A DNA stretch of 64,000 nucleotides. It comes from Eledone cirrhosa. Its lineage: Eukaryota > Mollusca > Cephalopoda > Octopoda > Eledonidae. A model generated the notes under the pieces. The model was not told the origin of the DNA and did not search any database. It saw nothing but the letters and a program-made list of their open reading frames with translations. The DNA is taken from NCBI GenBank assembly GCA_964016885.1, contig OZ024740.1:206507691-206571690 (forward strand), in the 5' to 3' direction. Below are positions 1 through 12,867 of this stretch, piece by piece (the first letter of the stretch is position 1; every line of letters begins with the position of its first letter). A program made the translations under genes and the position numbers.

Positions 1-3000
1 GACAGATGAGGAAGAGGTAGATGAAGGTAGACAGATGAGGAAGAAGTGGATGAAGGTAGACGGATGAGGCAGAGGTAGATGAAGGTAGACAGATGAAGAA
101 GAGGTAGATGAAGGTAGACAGATGAGGAAGAGGTAGACAGATGTGGAAGAGGTAGATGGAGGTAGACAGATGAGGAAGAGGTAGTTGAAGGTAGACAGAT
201 GAGGGAGAGGTAGATGAAGGTAGACAGATGAGGGAGAGGTAGATGAAGGTAGACAGATAAGGAAGAGGTAGATGAAGGTAGACAGATGAGGAAGAGGTAG
301 ATGAAGGTAGACAGATGAGGAAGAGGTAGATGAACGTAGACATATGTGGAAGAGGTACATGAAGGGAGACAGATGAAGAAGAGGTAGATGAAGGTAGACA
401 TGAGGGAGAGGTAGATGAAGGTAGATGGATGAGGAAGAAGTGGATGAAGGTAGACAGATGAGGTAGATGAAGGTAGACAGATGAGGAAGAGGTAGATGAA
501 GGTAGACAGATGAAGAAGAGGTAGATGAACGTAGACAGATGAGGAAGAGGTAGATGAAGGTAGACGGATGAGGAAGAAGTGGATGAAGGTAGACGGATGA
601 GGGAGAGGTAGATGAAGGTAGACAGATGAGGAAGAGGTAGACAGATGTGGAAGAGGTAGATGGAGGTAGACAGATGAGGAAGAGGTAGTTGAAGGTAGAC
701 AGATGAGGGAGAGGTAGATGAAGGTAGACAGATGAGGGAGAGGTAGATGAAGGTAGACAGATGAGGAAGAGGTAGATGAAGGTAGACAGATGAGGAAGAG
801 GTAGATGAAGGTAGACAGATGAGGAAGAGGTAGATGAACGTAGACATATGTGGAAGAGGTACATGAAGGGAGACAGATGAAGAAGAGGTAGATGAAGGGA
901 GACAGATGAAGAAGAGGTAGATGAAGGTAGACATGAGGGAGAGGTAGATGAAGGTAGATGGATGAGGAAGAAGTGGATGAAGGTAGACAGATGAGGTAGA
1001 TGAAGGTAGACAGATGAGGAAGAGGTAGATGAAGGTAGACAGATGAAGAAGAGGTAGATGAACGTAGACAGATGAGGAAGAGGTAGATGAAGGTAGACGG
1101 ATGAGGAAGAAGTGGATGAAGGTAGACGGATGAGGGAGAGGTAGATGAAGGTAGACAGATGAGGTAGATGAAGGTAGACAGATGAAAAGGTAGATGAAGG
1201 TAGACAGATGAAGAAGAGGTAGATGAAGGTAGACAGATGAGGAAGAGGTAGACAGATGTGGAAGAGGTAGATGGAGGTAGACAGATGAGGGAGAGGTAGA
1301 TGAAGAAGAGGTAGATGAAGGTAGACAGATGTGGGAGAGGTAGATGAAGGTAGACAGATGAAGAAAAGGTAGATGAAGGTAGACAGATGGGGGAGAGGTA
1401 GATGAAGGTAGACAGATGAAGAAGAGGTAGACAGATGAGTGAGATGAAGGTAGACAGATGAGGGAGTGGTAGATGAAGAAGAGGTAGATGAAGGTAGACA
1501 GATGGGGAGAGGTAGATGAAGGTAGACAGATGAAGGTAGACAGATGAGGGAGAGGTAGATGAAGGTAGACAGATGAAGAAGAGGTAGATGAAGGTAGACA
1601 GATGTGGAAGAGGTAGATGAAGGTAGACAGATGAGCGAGAGGTAGATGAAGGTAGACAGATGTGGAAGAGGTAGATGAAGGTAGACAGATGTGGAAGAGG
1701 TAGATGAAGGTAGACAGATGTGGAAGAGGTAGATGAAGGTAAACAGATGAAGAAGAGGTAGATGAAGGTAGACAGATGAAGAAGAGGTAGATGAAGGTAG
1801 ACAGATGTGGAAGAGGTAGATGAAGGTAGACAGATGTGGAAGAGGTATGTGAAGGTAGACAGATGTGGAAGAGGTAGATGAATGTAGACAGATGAGGAAG
1901 AGGTAGATGAAGGTAGACAGATGGAGAAGAGGTAGATAAAGGTAGACAGATGAGGGAGAGGTAGGTGAAGGTAGACATATGTGGAAGAGGTAGATGAAGG
2001 TAGACAGATGAGGGAGAGGTAGATGAATGTAGACAGATGTGGAAGAGGTAGATGAAGGTAGACAGATGAGGAAGAGGTAGACAGATGTGTAAGAGGTAGA
2101 TGAAGGTAGACAGATGAAGAAGAGGTAGATGAAGGTAGACAGATGAGGGAGAGGTAGATGAAGGTAGACAGATGTGGAAGAGGTAGATGAAGGTAAACAG
2201 ATGAAGAAGAGGTAGATGAAGGTAGACATGAGGGAGAGGTAGATGAAGGTAGACAGATGAGGAAGAGGTTGATGAAGGTAGATATATGTGGAAGAGGTAG
2301 ACAGATGAAGAAGAGGTAGATGAAGGTAGACAGATGTGGAAGAGGTAGACAGATGAAGAAGAGCTAGATGAAGGTAGACAGATGTGGAAGAGGTAGATGA
2401 AGGTAGACAGATGAGGGAGAGGTAGATGACGGTAGACAGATGTGGAAGAGGTAGATGAAGGTAGACATATGTGGAAGAGGTAGATGAAGGTAGACAGATG
2501 AGGAAGAGGTAGACAGATGTGGAAGAGGTAGACAGATGAGGGAGAGGTAGATGAAGGTAGACAGATGAGGAAGAGGTAGTTGAAGGTAGACAGATGAGGT
2601 AGATGAAGGTAGACAGATGAAGAAGAGGTAGATGAAGGTAGACAGATGAGGGAGAGGTAGATGAAGGTAGACAGATGAGGGAGAGGTAGATGAAGGTAGT
2701 CAGGTGAAGAAGAGGTAGATGAAGGTAGACAGATGTGGAAGAGGTAGATGAAAGTAGACAGATGTGGAAGAGGTAGATGAAGGTAGACAGATGAAGAAGC
2801 GGTAGATGAAGGTAGACAGATGTGGAAGAGGTAGATGAAGGTAGACAGATGAGGGAGAGGTAGATGAAGGTAGACAGATGAGGAAGACGTAGATGAAGGT
2901 AGACAGATGAGGAAGTGGTAGATGAAGGTAGACAGATGAGGAAGAAGTAGATGAAGGTAGACAGATGTTGAAGAGGTAGATGAAGGTAGACAGATGTTGA

Positions 3001-6000
3001 AGAGGTAGATGAAGGTAGACAGATGAGGAAGAGGTAGATGAAGGTAGACAGATGAGGAAGAAGTAGATGAAGGTAGACAGATGTGGAAGAGGTAGATGAA
3101 GGTAGACAGATGAGGAAGAGGTAGATGGAGGTAGACAGATGTGGAAGAGGAAGATGAAGGTAGACAGATGAGGAAGAGGTAGATGAAGGTAGACAGATGA
3201 GGGAGAGGTAGATGAAGCTAGACAGATGAAGAAGAGGTAGATGAAGGTTGACAGATGAGGAAGAGGTAGATGAAGGTAGACAGATGAGGAAGAGGAAGAT
3301 GAAGGTAGACAGATGAGGAAGAGGAAGATGAAGGTAGACAGATGAGGAAGAGGTAGATGAAGGTAGACAGATGAGGGAGAGGTAGATGAAGATAGACAGA
3401 TGAAGAAGAGGTAGATGAAGGTAGACAGATGAGGAAGAAGTAGATGAAGGTAGACAGATGTGGAAGAGGTAGATGAAGGTAGACAGATGTGGAAGAGGAA
3501 GATGAAGGTAGATAGATGAGGAAGAGGTAGATGAAGGTAGACAGATGAGGAAGAGGTAGATGAAGGTAGACAGATGTGGAAGAGGTGGATGAAGGTAGAC
3601 AGATGAGGAAGAGGTAGATGAAGGTAGACAGATGAGGAAGAGGTAGATGAAGCTAGACAGATGAAGAAGAGGTAGATGAAGAAGAGGTAGATGAAGGTAG
3701 ACAGATGAGGGAGAGGTAGGTGAAGGTAGACAGATGAGGAAGAGGTAGATGAAGGTAGACAGATGAGGAAGAGGTAGACAGATGTGGAAGAGGTAGATGA
3801 AGGTAGACAGATGAGGGAGAGGTAGTTGAAGGTAGACAGATGAAGTTGAGGTAGATGAAGGTAGACAGATGAAGAAAATGTAGATGAAGGTAGTCAGATG
3901 TGGAAGAGGTAGATGAAGGTAGACAGATGAAGTAGAGGTAGATGAAGGTAGACAGATGAGGGAGAGGTAGATGAAGGTAGACAGATGAGTGAGAGGTAGA
4001 TGAAGGTAGACAGATGTGGAAGAGGTAGATGAAGGTAGACAGATGAGGGAGAGGTAGATGAAGGTAGACAGATGTGGAAGAGGTAGATGAAGGTAAACAG
4101 ATGAAGGTAGACAGATGTGGAAGAGGTAGATGAAGGTAAACAGATGAAGAGGTAGATGAAGGTAGACAGATGAAGAAGAGGTAGATGAAGGTAGACAGAT
4201 GTGGAAGAGGGAGATTAAGGTAGACAGATGAGGGAGAGGTAGATGATGGTAGACAGATGAAGAAGAGGTAGATGAAGGTAGACAGATGAGGAAGATTTAG
4301 ATGGAGGTAGAAAGATGAGAAAGAGGTAGATGAAGGTAGACAGATGAGGAAGAGGTAGATGAAGGTAGACAGATGAAGAAGAGGTAGATGAAGGTAGACA
4401 TGTGGAAGAAGTACATGAAGGTAGACGGATGAGGTAGAGGTAGATGAAGGTAGACATGTGAAGAAGAGGTAGATGAAGGTAGACAGATGTGGAAGAGGTA
4501 GATGAAGGTAGACAGATGAAGAGTTAGATTAAGGTAGACAGATGTGGAAGAGGTAGATGAAGGTAGACAGATGTGGGAGAGGTTGATGAAGGTAGACAGA
4601 TGAGGAAGAGGTAGACAGATGTGGAAGAGGTAGATGAAGGTAGACAGGTGAGGGAGAGGTAGATGAAGGTAGACAGATGAAGAAGAGGTAGAGGAAGGTA
4701 GACAGATGCGGGAGAGGTAGATGAAGCTAGACAGATGAATGTAGACAGATGAAGAGGTAGATGAAGGTAGACAGATGAGGGAGAGGTAGATGAAGGTACA
4801 CAGATGAAGAAAAGGTAGATGAAGAAGAGGTAGATGAAGGTAGACAGATGAGTAAGAGGTAGACAGATGTGGAAGAGGTAGATGAAGGTAGACAGATGAG
4901 GGAGAGGTAGATGAAGGTAGACAGATGTGGAAGAGGTAGATGAAGGTAGACAGATGGAGAAGAGGTAGATAAACGTAGACAGATGAGGGAGAGGTAGGTG
5001 AAGGTAGACAGATGATGAAGAGGTAGATGAAGGTAGACAGATGTGGAAGAGGTAGATGAAGGTAAACAGATGAAGAAGATGTAGATGAAGGTAGACAGAT
5101 GAAGAAGAGGTAGATGAAGGTAGACAGATGAGGAAGAGGTAGATGAAGGTAGACAGATGAGGTAGAGGTATGTGAAGGTAGACAGATGTGGAAGAGGTAG
5201 ATGAATGTAGACAGATGTGGAAGAGGTAGATGAATGTAGACAGATGAGGAAGAGGTAGATGAAGGTAGACAGATGAGGAAGAGGTAGATGAAGGTAGACA
5301 GATGGAGAAGAGGTAGATGAAGGTAGACAGATGAGGGAGAGGTAGATGAAGGTAGACAGATGAAGAAGAGGTAGATGAAGGTAGACAGATGAAGAAGAGG
5401 TAGATGAAGGTAGACAGATGAGGAAGATTTAGATGAAGGTAGACAGATGAAGAAGAGGTAGATCAAGGTAGACAGATGAGGAAGAGGTAGATGAAGAAGA
5501 GGTAGATGAAGGTAAACAGATGAGGAAGAGGTAGATGAAGGTAGACAGATGAGGGAGAGGTAGATGAAGGTAGACAGATGAAGAGGTAGATGAAGGTAGA
5601 CATATGTGGAAGAGGTAGATGAAGGTAGACAGATGAGGGAGAGGTAGATGAAGGTAGACAGATGAGGGAGAGGTAGATGAAGGTAGACAGATGAAGAAGA
5701 GGTAGATGAAGGTAGACAGATGAGGAAGAGGTAGATGAAGGTAGACAAATCAGGGAGAGGTAGATGAAGGTAGACAGATGAAGAAGAGGTAGACGGAAGA
5801 GGTAGATGAAGGTAGACAGACGAGGAAGAGGTAGATGAAGGTAGACAGATGAGGAAGAGGTAGATGAAGGTAGACAGATGAAGAAGAGGTAGATGAAGGT
5901 AGACAGATGAGGAAGAGGTAGATGAAGGTAGACAGATGAGGAAGAGGTAGATGAAGGTAGACAGATGAACAGAGGTAGATGAAGGTAGACAGATGAAGAA

Positions 6001-7883
6001 GAGGTAGATGAAGGTAGACAGATGAGGAAGAGGTAGATGAAGGTAGACAGATGAGGAAGAGGTAGATGAAGGTAGACAGAAGAGGGAGAGGTAGATGAAG
6101 GTAGACAGATGAAGAAGAGGTAGATGAAGGTAGACAGATGAGGGAGAGGTAGACGAAGGTAGACAGATGTGGAAGAGGTAGATGAAGGTAGACAGATGAA
6201 GGTAGACAGATGAGGAAGAGGTAGATAAAGGTAGACAGATGAGGAAGAAGTAGATCAATGTAGGCAGATGTGGAGAGGTAGATCAGATTAGACAGATGTG
6301 GGAGAGGTAGATGAATGTAGACAGATGGAGAGGTAGGTGAAGGTAGACAGATGTGGAAGAGGTAGATGAAGGTAGACAGATGTGGAAGAGGTAGATGAAG
6401 GTAGACAGATGTTGAAGAGGTAGATGAAGGTAGACAGATGAGGAAGATGAAGGTAGGCAGATGTGGAAGAGGTAGATGAAGGTAGGCAGATGTGGAAGAG
6501 GTAGATGAAGGTAGACAGATGTGGAAGAGGTAGATAAAGGTAGACAGATGAGGAAGAGGTAGATGAAGGTAGACAGAAGAGGAAGAGGTAGATGAAGGTA
6601 GACAGATGAGGAAGAGGTAGATGAAGGTAGACATGAGGAGGTAGATGAAGGTAGACAGATGAGGGAGAGGTAGATGAAGGTAGACAGATGAGGAAGAGGT
6701 AGATGAAGGTAGACAGATGAGGTAGAGGTAGATGAAGGTAGACAGATGACGAAGAGGTAGATAAAGGTAGACAGATGAGGAAGAGGTAGATCAATGTAGG
6801 CAGATGTGGAGAGGTAGATCAGAGTAGACAGATGTGGGAGAGGTAGATGAAAGTAGACAGATGGAGAGGTAGGTGAAGGTAGACAGATGAGGAAGAGGTA
6901 GAAGAAGGTAGACAGATGAGGAAAAGGTAGATGAAGGTAGACATGAGGAGGTAGATGAAGGTAGACAGATGAGGGAGAGGTAGATGAAGGTAGACAGATG
7001 AGGAAGAGGTAGATGAAGGTAGACAGATGAGGTAGAGGTAGATCAATGTATGCAGATGTGGAGAGGTAGATCAGAGTAGACAGATGAAGAAGAGGTAGAT
7101 GAATGTAGACAGATGGAGAGGTAGGTGAAGGTAGACAGATGTGGAAGAGGTAGATGAAGGTAGACAGATGTGGAAGAGGTAGATGAAGGTAGACAGATGT
7201 TGAAGAGGTAGATGAAGGTAGACAGATGAGGAAGATGAAGGTAGGCAGATGTGGAAGAGGTAGATGAAGGTAGGCAGATGTGGAAGAGGTAGATGAAGGT
7301 AGACAGATGTGGAAGAGGTAGAGAAAGGTAGACAGATGAGGAAGAGGTAGATGAAGGTAGACAGATATGGAAGAGGTAGATGAAGGTAGACAGATGAGGA
7401 AGAGGTAGATGAAGGTAGACAGATGAGGAAAAGGTAGATGAAGGTAGACATGAGGAGGTAGATGAAGGTAGACAGATGAGGGAGAGGTAGATGAAGGTAG
7501 ACAGATGAGGAAGAGGTAGATGAAGGTAGACAGATGAGGAAGAGGTAGATGAAGGTAGACAGATGCGGAAGAGGTAGATGAAGGTAGACAGATGAGGAAG
7601 AGGTAGATGAAGGTAGACAGATGAGGAAGAGGTAGATGAAGGTAGACAGATGAGGAAGAGGTAGATGAAGGTAGACAGATAAGGGAGAGGTAGATGAAGG
7701 TAGACAGATGAGGAAGAGGTAGATGAAGGCTGACAGATGAGGAAACGGTAGATGAAGGTAGACAGATGAGGAAGAGGTAGACATATGTGGAAGAGGTAGG
7801 TGGAGGTAAACAGATGTGGAAGAGGTAGATCAGTGTAGACAGATGTGGAGAGGTAGATCAGAGTAGACAGATGTGGGAGAGGT
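1..7883. repeat. 29-bp minisatellite array (about 270 copies)
   Basis: The unit reads GATGAAGGTAGACAGATGAG followed by GAAGAGGTA, 29 bp, and is purine-rich on the + strand. It runs from the left edge of the window, so the true array is longer. Variants (TGTGG for TGAGG, AAGAAG, GGGAGAG, short units) recur in blocks. A variant string including GAACGTAGACATATGTGG appears at 332 and again at 836, showing a higher-order period of about 504 bp. Blocks with GTAGATCAATGT recur near 6253, 6790 and 7043. The last recognisable unit ends near 7883 in GTGGGAGAGGTAG. The minus strand is free of stops in most units, which gives long open frames that I do not regard as genes. Confidence 0.97.
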
Positions 7884-8304
7884 AGTGAAGTTTGACCTTA
7901 GGAAGCTGAACCTCATCGCAGAGATAACAAAGGACTGCAAATATTGGCAACATGCAGAACTGGAGATGTCTTACCTACTAGTATGAAAATTGTGAGTGTG
8001 ACCTGACCCATCTCTGCACCCCTTCCATTGTTCCTTACTAACTAGTCCCATTATTCAGTATCATTCCTACCCCTTTTAAATTCAGTCATAGATCTTTAGT
8101 TCTCATCAGCAATGTGGACTTCTTTAATCAAACTCACCCCAACCCCTCGTTACATCAGCCTGTCATCACTTGTCATTAGCCTATTACATCATCCTCCCAT
8201 AAGTCCTACCTATTGTCACTTAGGCATGACATCATCTCACTCTCACCCTATTTCCCTCACACTCAAACATAGCTCCGTCTCTCAATAAGGGTTGAGAAGG
8301 TTCT
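7884..8304. other. Non-coding stretch, nothing recognised
   Basis: Pyrimidine-rich single-copy-looking DNA after the 29-bp array. No splice-bounded coding segment, RNA gene or known repeat was recognised. Confidence 0.5.
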
Positions 8305-8545
8305 TCTGTCAAGTCAATGATTGATAACTTCCCTAGTGCTAGTGCCAAACACCCTGTAAAGTGGTTGATCTCAGGAATGGTTTCCAGCTTTAGAAGCCAT
8401 GCCAAAAAAAGGTTGAGAAGACCTTTCAGTCATGACAGGACAACTTCTCTAGTGCTGTTGCCAGGAAAAATGCACCCAGTACACACTTTACCTGACAACC
8501 TACCTAGTGCTAATGCTATGGATAAAATATGCCCAGTACATTTTG
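8305..8545 (+). repeat. Interspersed repeat, internally repeated
   Basis: Two or three degenerate copies of a segment of about 115 bp containing CTCTAGTGCT, AAAATGCACCCAGTACAC and GTAAAGTGGTTG. The same phrases recur at 19080-19470 and in part at 62795-62870, so this is an interspersed family. No coding potential is apparent. Confidence 0.55.
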
Positions 8546-8562
8546 TAGTTAATATATAAGAG

Positions 8563-8564
<2 letters not shown>

Positions 8565-8597
<33 letters not shown>

Positions 8598-8664
8598 CAT
8601 GATGATGATTATATATTTATATGTGTGTGTGTGTGTGTGTATATATATCATCATCATCATATGT
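8565..8664. repeat. Compound microsatellite (TA)n, (GT)n, (ATC)n
   Basis: A TA run, then GAT triplets, a GT run and ATC triplets in direct succession. Confidence 0.9.
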
Positions 8665-9090
8665 ATATTTGTAAACAACACTGATTTGTTTACAAATCAT
8701 AGGGCAAATTCGAAAATAATTTTTCTTTTGAAAAGCTGCTCTAATTCTGATGAACTATAAACAATTATGTTGGGTAAATTACTTCTGCATATGACATAAT
8801 CGTTTCTGAGAATAGTCGATAGACATGTTGTTCAATTCCTGCAGAATACTCGGTTCAGGGGTTACTTACCTGACTTAATTTATACTATCATTTATAGTTC
8901 ATCTCTTGTTTCCAAACTAGCAAATTGATATTTGTCCTTACAACCACTTTCTAGGCACATTAGGCCTAGCTACTGTACCATTTCACTAGGTAATAGATTT
9001 GTGATAGGTCGTTCTGTAGGAATACTCGGCTTTATGTTATAATTCTTTATTGTCTCTTCTATAATCTAATAGATGTCACTTAGTGCTGTT
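8665..9090. other. Non-coding stretch, nothing recognised
   Basis: AT-rich sequence with no supported exon, RNA or repeat. Confidence 0.5.
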
Positions 9091-9370
9091 TGACAGTTTT
9101 ACCTTAGAGAGGGTTCTATTAACTTTCACACCTACCTTCTCTTCTCTTTTATTTGAAAGTTTTACCTTAGCAAACCATGATAAAAAAGCATCCCAAAATG
9201 GGGAGGAATGAGGCAAAATGGGGAGATTTGACATGATGAAAACCATATCCATTTTCACAAGAGAAGACATCTCTCACCCTGTCGGATGGGGGAAAGTTGA
9301 CAGGTCTGCCTTAGAGAGGGTCCTATTAACTTCCATGCCTACCTTCCCTTGTCTTTTATTTGTAAATCAG
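9091..9370. repeat. Pair of diverged direct repeats, about 70 bp
   Basis: The segment starting TGACAG at 9091, with CCTTAGAGAGGGT, CTATTAACTT and TTTTATTTG, is repeated starting at 9298 with about 15 percent differences. The copies are about 207 bp apart. Confidence 0.65.
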
Positions 9371-9560
9371 TCTCATCCTAAACCTAAAGTCACTAACCTC
9401 TAATACAAGTCTCATTTTCAGATAATTACAAAAACTACCTGTTTTTCCTGCATACCTGAATGCCAGCTTATCTGTTGGTTGAGTGACTTTATGGAATTTC
9501 TATTGCAAATAGTCCATTTCTACTTCAGAACTTTACATGTCTGAATCTTTATTTCTTGTA

Positions 9561-9640
9561 CATCATCATCATCATCATTTAACATGCATTTTCCCTGCTA
9601 GCAAGCATTAGATGGGTTGTCACAGACCAAGTCAGTACTT
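9561..9640 (-). repeat. Fragment of LINE-tail repeat
   Basis: CATCATCATC is followed by a diverged form of the GTTTAACGTCCATTTTCC and GCTAGCATGGG block that ends the LINE copies at 13441 and 23716. On the minus strand this is a retroelement 3' end with a GAT-triplet tail. Confidence 0.6.
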
Positions 9641-10059
9641 AATCAGAGCTACTGACCTCTCCAATGAATGTGGATGGGGTCACATCTCATGTTTCCACAC
9701 TCTTCTGAGTGCATGTATGAAATCATGGGCATATTGTAAACATGGTAACATGAAGGAAAAGACGGGTGGGAGTAATCTCAGATCGCTTGAAGGGAGGGCT
9801 ACAGGGATGATGGGAATAGTTACTAATGGGTGATGATAGGGGGATATGGAAAGGCCAGAGGTCATATTTGCTATATGGTTGTGGCATAATAATATAGGAT
9901 AAAGTGTTTGTGTGTAGTGGTGATGATGAGAATAGATGGGGTTGGTAGTGAATGGGTCAGTTCACATCTGTGCAGGTCTATGAAGTCTTGATAACCACAG
10001 CCATATCTATAGAAGATAATCAGCAGAATCTTACAGAAGTGACTGGGACTACCCCAAAT
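9641..10059. other. Non-coding stretch upstream of a LINE relic
   Basis: Only short open frames without family resemblance. It may hold further decayed LINE sequence that I cannot align by eye. Confidence 0.4.
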
Positions 10060-10835
10060 CCTCACTAACTTTGTCCTGTATGGGGATAACAAATTGAAGC
10101 TCCCCATCAACATCTTGAAGGAGTTTACAATAACCTGTACTAAGGAGATTCTGTAATACCAAGAGTCATCTCTTACAGATGCAACCATTTGATGGACCAT
10201 GTTATGAAAGTTACAGAAAAAGTTGTTGCACAATTGATGAGATGCTGATTGGTTTTGTATACATTCAGTGCCATCTCTCTAGTGACATAACTTCCAAAGA
10301 AGTATTAAGCAAGGAGTAAGTCCCTATACTTAGCATTCGTTGCTCTGGAGAAGGTCTTTGACTGAGTTCCATGTTCTGTAATTTGATGGTTATCAAGGAA
10401 GCTCGGGCTTTGTGAAAGGCTTGTGAGGGCTGTACAAGTCATGCACAGAAGTATAGCCAGCAGATGAGTTGGCAATGAGTTCAGTGATGAAATTACTACC
10501 AAGTCTTACTCCGTTCCTGTCTTCCAGTCCATAAAGGAGTTCAAGACCAGATTTCTGTAGGAACTGTGCAGAATCTGTAGATTTAGAGAAGAAATTCCAG
10601 TCATGGAAGTAAAGCTTAAATTCAAAAGACCTCAAAATAAATTTAGCAAAGACAAAAGTTTTAGTAAGTAGGAAAGAATACAGCTCCTGCTGCCATCAAG
10701 GAAAAAGCTGTGCTTGACATACATTAAAGGAGTTGGTAGAAACTCCATACAGTGTACCCAGTGTGTACAATGTAGGCACAAGAGATGTAGTGTAGATTTC
10801 GTTTGTGGTAGATGCACTGGAGAGAGTGTTATGTC
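10060..10835 (+). pseudogene. Decayed LINE reverse transcriptase (third copy, + strand)
   Basis: Translating across several frames recovers pieces that match the intact LINE reading frame at 24221-26602. A stretch DHVMKVTEKVVAQLMR matches the segment before the RT fingers. A piece reading LYLAFVALEKVFD matches the catalytic FVDLEKAFD block, with the second Asp position changed. RKLGLCERLVRAVQ follows. Near 10729-10829 the PHD-like zinc finger is still readable as KGVGRNSIQC, then HKRCS, FVCGRC. There are many in-frame stops and frameshifts and a large part of the RT is deleted, so it is not functional. It lies opposite in strand to the other two copies, consistent with an independent old insertion. 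Confidence 0.75.
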
Positions 10836-11582
10836 CTTATGTCTAAACAGTCCTTTTAAACATAGGTTATCCCTGCTTGATTACCATCCACTTTACAAAG
10901 TGTACTGGGTGCATTTCATTTTTGTACCCGCATTAGATAAGTTACCATGCCCACATAAAAGCAAAATACTTAGAAGCATTTAGTTACTACCTTTTACATT
11001 ATGAGATCAAATCTCACTGAGGTCAACTTGGTCTTTCATCTTCACAACGTGAATAAAAAAAATCAAGTACTATTCTGGGGTTGGTGTAGTGAACATTCCT
11101 TTCCCCTTGTGCCTAAATTTACTGACACAGTAATGTATCAACAAAGTAAAAGAGAACTCAATACCTCAGGTAGAGTAAATATTTAATATGTAGGGTTATA
11201 TGCAAGCTTACAGCAAGCATTTTGAGACTCAGTTCCACATCTCTTCCATAGATAATCTTTAGATAGAATTATTCATCATCATCGTTTTATGTCTGTTTTT
11301 CCACAGCTGGTGAAATGAATATTATTTCTCTATCAACGTCCTCTCTAATTTTTCCTCACCATTCCATGGAACTTTTGATGCTTTGAGCAAAATTATTATA
11401 AATTTAAAGCTACTGCGTTGCAACATTTTGATGTGCATGACACCAACACAGGGGTTGCATGGCTGCGTTCTTGTACAGCTTAGAGGAAATGCTGCTCTTC
11501 ATACATTCTCATGCAAGGTATTATATGCATTTATAGAAATCACGAGAAATATACCAATTTGTCAATATATATGTGCAAACAT
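10836..11582. other. Non-coding stretch with a repeat fragment
   Basis: Near 10890-10925 the phrase CAAAGTGTACTGGGTGCATT is a reverse-strand fragment of the family seen at 8305-8545. Nothing else is recognised. Confidence 0.45.
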
Positions 11583-11624
11583 CACACACATATACACACA
11601 CACATACACACACACACACACATG
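11583..11624. repeat. (CA)n microsatellite
   Basis: Interrupted CA run. Confidence 0.9.
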
Positions 11625-12140
11625 TACACACTGCTTCTCCAACTTGTATACATATGTGTTGTTAGATGTATAAGTATCTATAATGATCAGCCTGAAGCAG
11701 CAGTCTGCTGCTGTTGTTGCTTGTGCTGTCTTTCCTCTGACTTCAGTCAGCCTGTCTTAACTGAAACTGCAGCATGCAGTTGTTTTTCTCTGCAGAAATG
11801 AAAGGAGTGGAATGATATGAGATTTCAGATGTCTTCTACTGAATCATTCTCCTTTTCCACTGTCTCACCAGTTTTCCTGTTGTGAGGGAGTGGTATTTCT
11901 GTGATTCTAATATCTTTTTCACAGAGCAAACCATCAAAATGAAATTAGAAAATACTGACAGAAACATTTTATATATGGGCAGAATATGATGAAATAGTGG
12001 ATTAAATTAAAAAGATTTTCATCTGAGATAAATTTGAACAAATTTGTGCTCTGTTTATTGAATTTTCTTCTTGAGAGCTGTTTGCTTTCATGGTGTTTTG
12101 TGGTCATGTTATATTTTGTCACAGATGCAGGCACCCACAC
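11625..12140. other. Non-coding stretch, nothing recognised
   Basis: Short open frames only; no splice-bounded or homologous coding segment seen. Confidence 0.45.
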
Positions 12141-12157
12141 TCTCTCCCTCTCATTCT

Positions 12158-12159
<2 letters not shown>

Positions 12160-12193
<34 letters not shown>

Positions 12194-12227
12194 AGCTCTC
12201 TCTCTCTCCCTAGCTCTCTCTCTCCCT

Positions 12228-12297
<70 letters not shown>
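12160..12297. repeat. (CT)n microsatellite
   Basis: Long CT dinucleotide tract, interrupted several times by CCTAG. Confidence 0.97.
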
Positions 12298-12299
<2 letters not shown>

Positions 12300-12737
12300 T
12301 TTTGTATTTATTTATTCATTCTTTCTATTTTAATCTCCTTTTCTCTCTAAAATACATGCAGTAAGATATTTAGACATGACAGAAGATGATTTAAATCTTT
12401 CTTTTTGTCTTTTGATATACACACACACACATGCATACTATACACACTACTTACCTAACTATTTAACTAATTATTGGATTCATTTATTAGACTGCGACCA
12501 TGCTGGGAATTGCCTTAAAGAAATTTAGTTGATTATATTGCGCCCATCACATATTTTTTTCAAGTCTGGTATTTATTTTATTGAGCTCTTATTGTTGAAC
12601 TAAGTTACGTCGCAAAAACAAACAAAAAGGTAAAACACACACACACACACACATACACATATATAAATCCTTGCTAACAGGGAAAAGGATATTAAATGAT
12701 GATACAAACTTCTTAACATCAGCTGTCATGTCTGCAC

Positions 12738-12740
<3 letters not shown>

Positions 12741-12825
<85 letters not shown>

Positions 12826-12835
12826 TATATATACA
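12741..12835. repeat. (TA)n / (CA)n microsatellite
   Basis: About 37 TA units followed by a short CA run. Shorter CA tracts lie at 12419-12432 and 12636-12660. Confidence 0.97.
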
Positions 12836-12867
12836 TTTAACCCCCTCCCTCCCCCCCCTCTCTCTCT

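Noticed and set aside
4215..7784. Long open frames on the minus strand (up to 653 codons)
   Set aside because: They are read-through of the 29-bp tandem repeat in all frames; no start context, splice sites or family similarity.
8317..8559. 80-codon open frame
   Set aside because: Lies in an interspersed repeat whose other copy (19080-19470) does not keep the frame.
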